From contig JAJZHU010000166.1 of assembly GCA_021798375.1 (NCBI GenBank), positions 1 through 5,572 of the forward strand: 5,572 bases of DNA, written 5' to 3'. Source of the DNA: Pseudomonadota bacterium (GTDB lineage Bacteria; Pseudomonadota; Alphaproteobacteria; Acetobacterales; Acetobacteraceae). Each line of letters starts with the position of its first letter. Within the stretch, counting starts at the first letter, position 1. Below the pieces are notes generated by a model. It was not told the origin of the DNA. It ran no database searches and saw only the letters and a list, made by a program, of their open reading frames with translations. Position numbers and translations under genes: made by a program. Positions 5,125 to 5,572 of this stretch are shown one piece after another.

Positions 5125-5572
5125 TCAATGGTCCGTTCTCTGTGGTTGCGTTCCGTCCGCATTGCTGGCGTCCACCGGCGCGTTGTCTGTATCACCGCGA
5201 CGCGCCAAGGCGCAACGCGCCGTGATTTGTTCCAACGTATGGGCGGGCACGAAACTGGAAACATCGCCGCCCAGCTCGGCGATTTCCTTGATATAGCGCG
5301 ACGAGATGAACTGGTGACGCTCGCTGGCCATCAAGAACAAGGTTTCCACCTCGGGCGCCAGACGGGCGTTGATGCCCGCCATCTGAAACTCATAATCGAA
5401 ATCGGAAACCGCCCGCAAACCGCGCACGATCGCCCTGGCCCCAAGTTTGCCGGCGAACTCCACCAACAACCCATCGAACTCCTGCACCAATATCTCGGCG
5501 CCGGTCCGCGCCGCGATCGCCGGGATCTCGGCCATCACCAACGCCACGCGCTCAGGCAGTGAAAACAACGGC
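5125..5572 (-). CDS. coaD: Phosphopantetheine adenylyltransferase, C-terminal part
   Basis: About 148 residues are inside; the N-terminus with the nucleotide-binding H-x-G-H motif is beyond the right edge. The enzyme transfers AMP to 4'-phosphopantetheine to give dephospho-CoA, the penultimate step of CoA synthesis. The visible part begins P-L-F-S-L-P-E-R-V-A. It carries F-D-G-L-L-V-E-F-A, then ARAIVRGLRAVSDFDYEFQMA with the substrate-binding R-G-L-R, then the acidic-hydrophobic stretch PEVETLFLMA. The family signature FISSRYIKEIAELGGDVSSFVP is also present. After F-V-P the protein runs on for about 39 residues, ending in a polar tail (D-T-D-N-A-P-V-D-A-S). This is longer than the usual short end of CoaD. 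The stop TGA is 2 nt before the cyclophilin start. Confidence 0.96.
   Translation of the reverse strand, partial: PLFSLPERVALVMAEIPAIAARTGAEILVQEFDGLLVEFAGKLGARAIVRGLRAVSDFDYEFQMAGINARLAPEVETLFLMASERHQFISSRYIKEIAELGGDVSSFVPAHTLEQITARCALARRGDTDNAPVDASNADGTQPQRTDH

Overview
This 5.6 kb window reads as ordinary chromosomal housekeeping DNA from a GC-rich alphaproteobacterium. The protein sequences and the gph / glmU-glmS and coaD-cyclophilin neighbourhoods look alphaproteobacterial, perhaps Rhodospirillales-like; that placement is inference. It holds six recognisable protein-coding genes (two cut by the window edges), one unrecognised small coiled-coil gene and three tRNA genes.

Left part (1-3078). 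On the minus strand, glmU is followed by glmS (only its first 55 codons are inside). Their stop and start codons share a base (TAATG), so the last steps to UDP-GlcNAc and the first committed step to glucosamine-6-phosphate are probably translationally coupled. Divergent from glmU, after a spacer of about 75 bp, lies gph (phosphoglycolate phosphatase, HAD family). gph converges on a gene for an exported DUF3108 protein, and the two coding regions overlap by 7 bp.

Middle part (3079-4429). A tRNA pair on the plus strand, Val(CAC) and Cys(GCA), is followed by about 570 bp (3380-3948) with no convincing gene. This stretch is visibly poorer in G+C than the flanks and carries a 29-nt interrupted palindrome. 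Next is a 109-codon gene (3949-4278) with a good Shine-Dalgarno sequence and near-perfect heptad spacing of hydrophobic residues; I do not recognise it. A tRNA-Lys(UUU) on the minus strand faces it. The short spacer between them holds an 8-bp perfect inverted repeat flanked by 12-of-13 direct repeats.

Right part (4508-5572). A minus-strand operon runs from coaD (phosphopantetheine adenylyltransferase, N-terminus outside the window) into a secreted cyclophilin-type peptidyl-prolyl isomerase. The isomerase starts 2 nt after the coaD stop, and its signal peptide has a twin-arginine-like S-R-R-R-L-F motif.

I see no CRISPR array, transposase, integrase or defence system. The most unusual parts are the small coiled-coil gene and the unexplained DNA between the tRNAs; neither is strong evidence of a new system.
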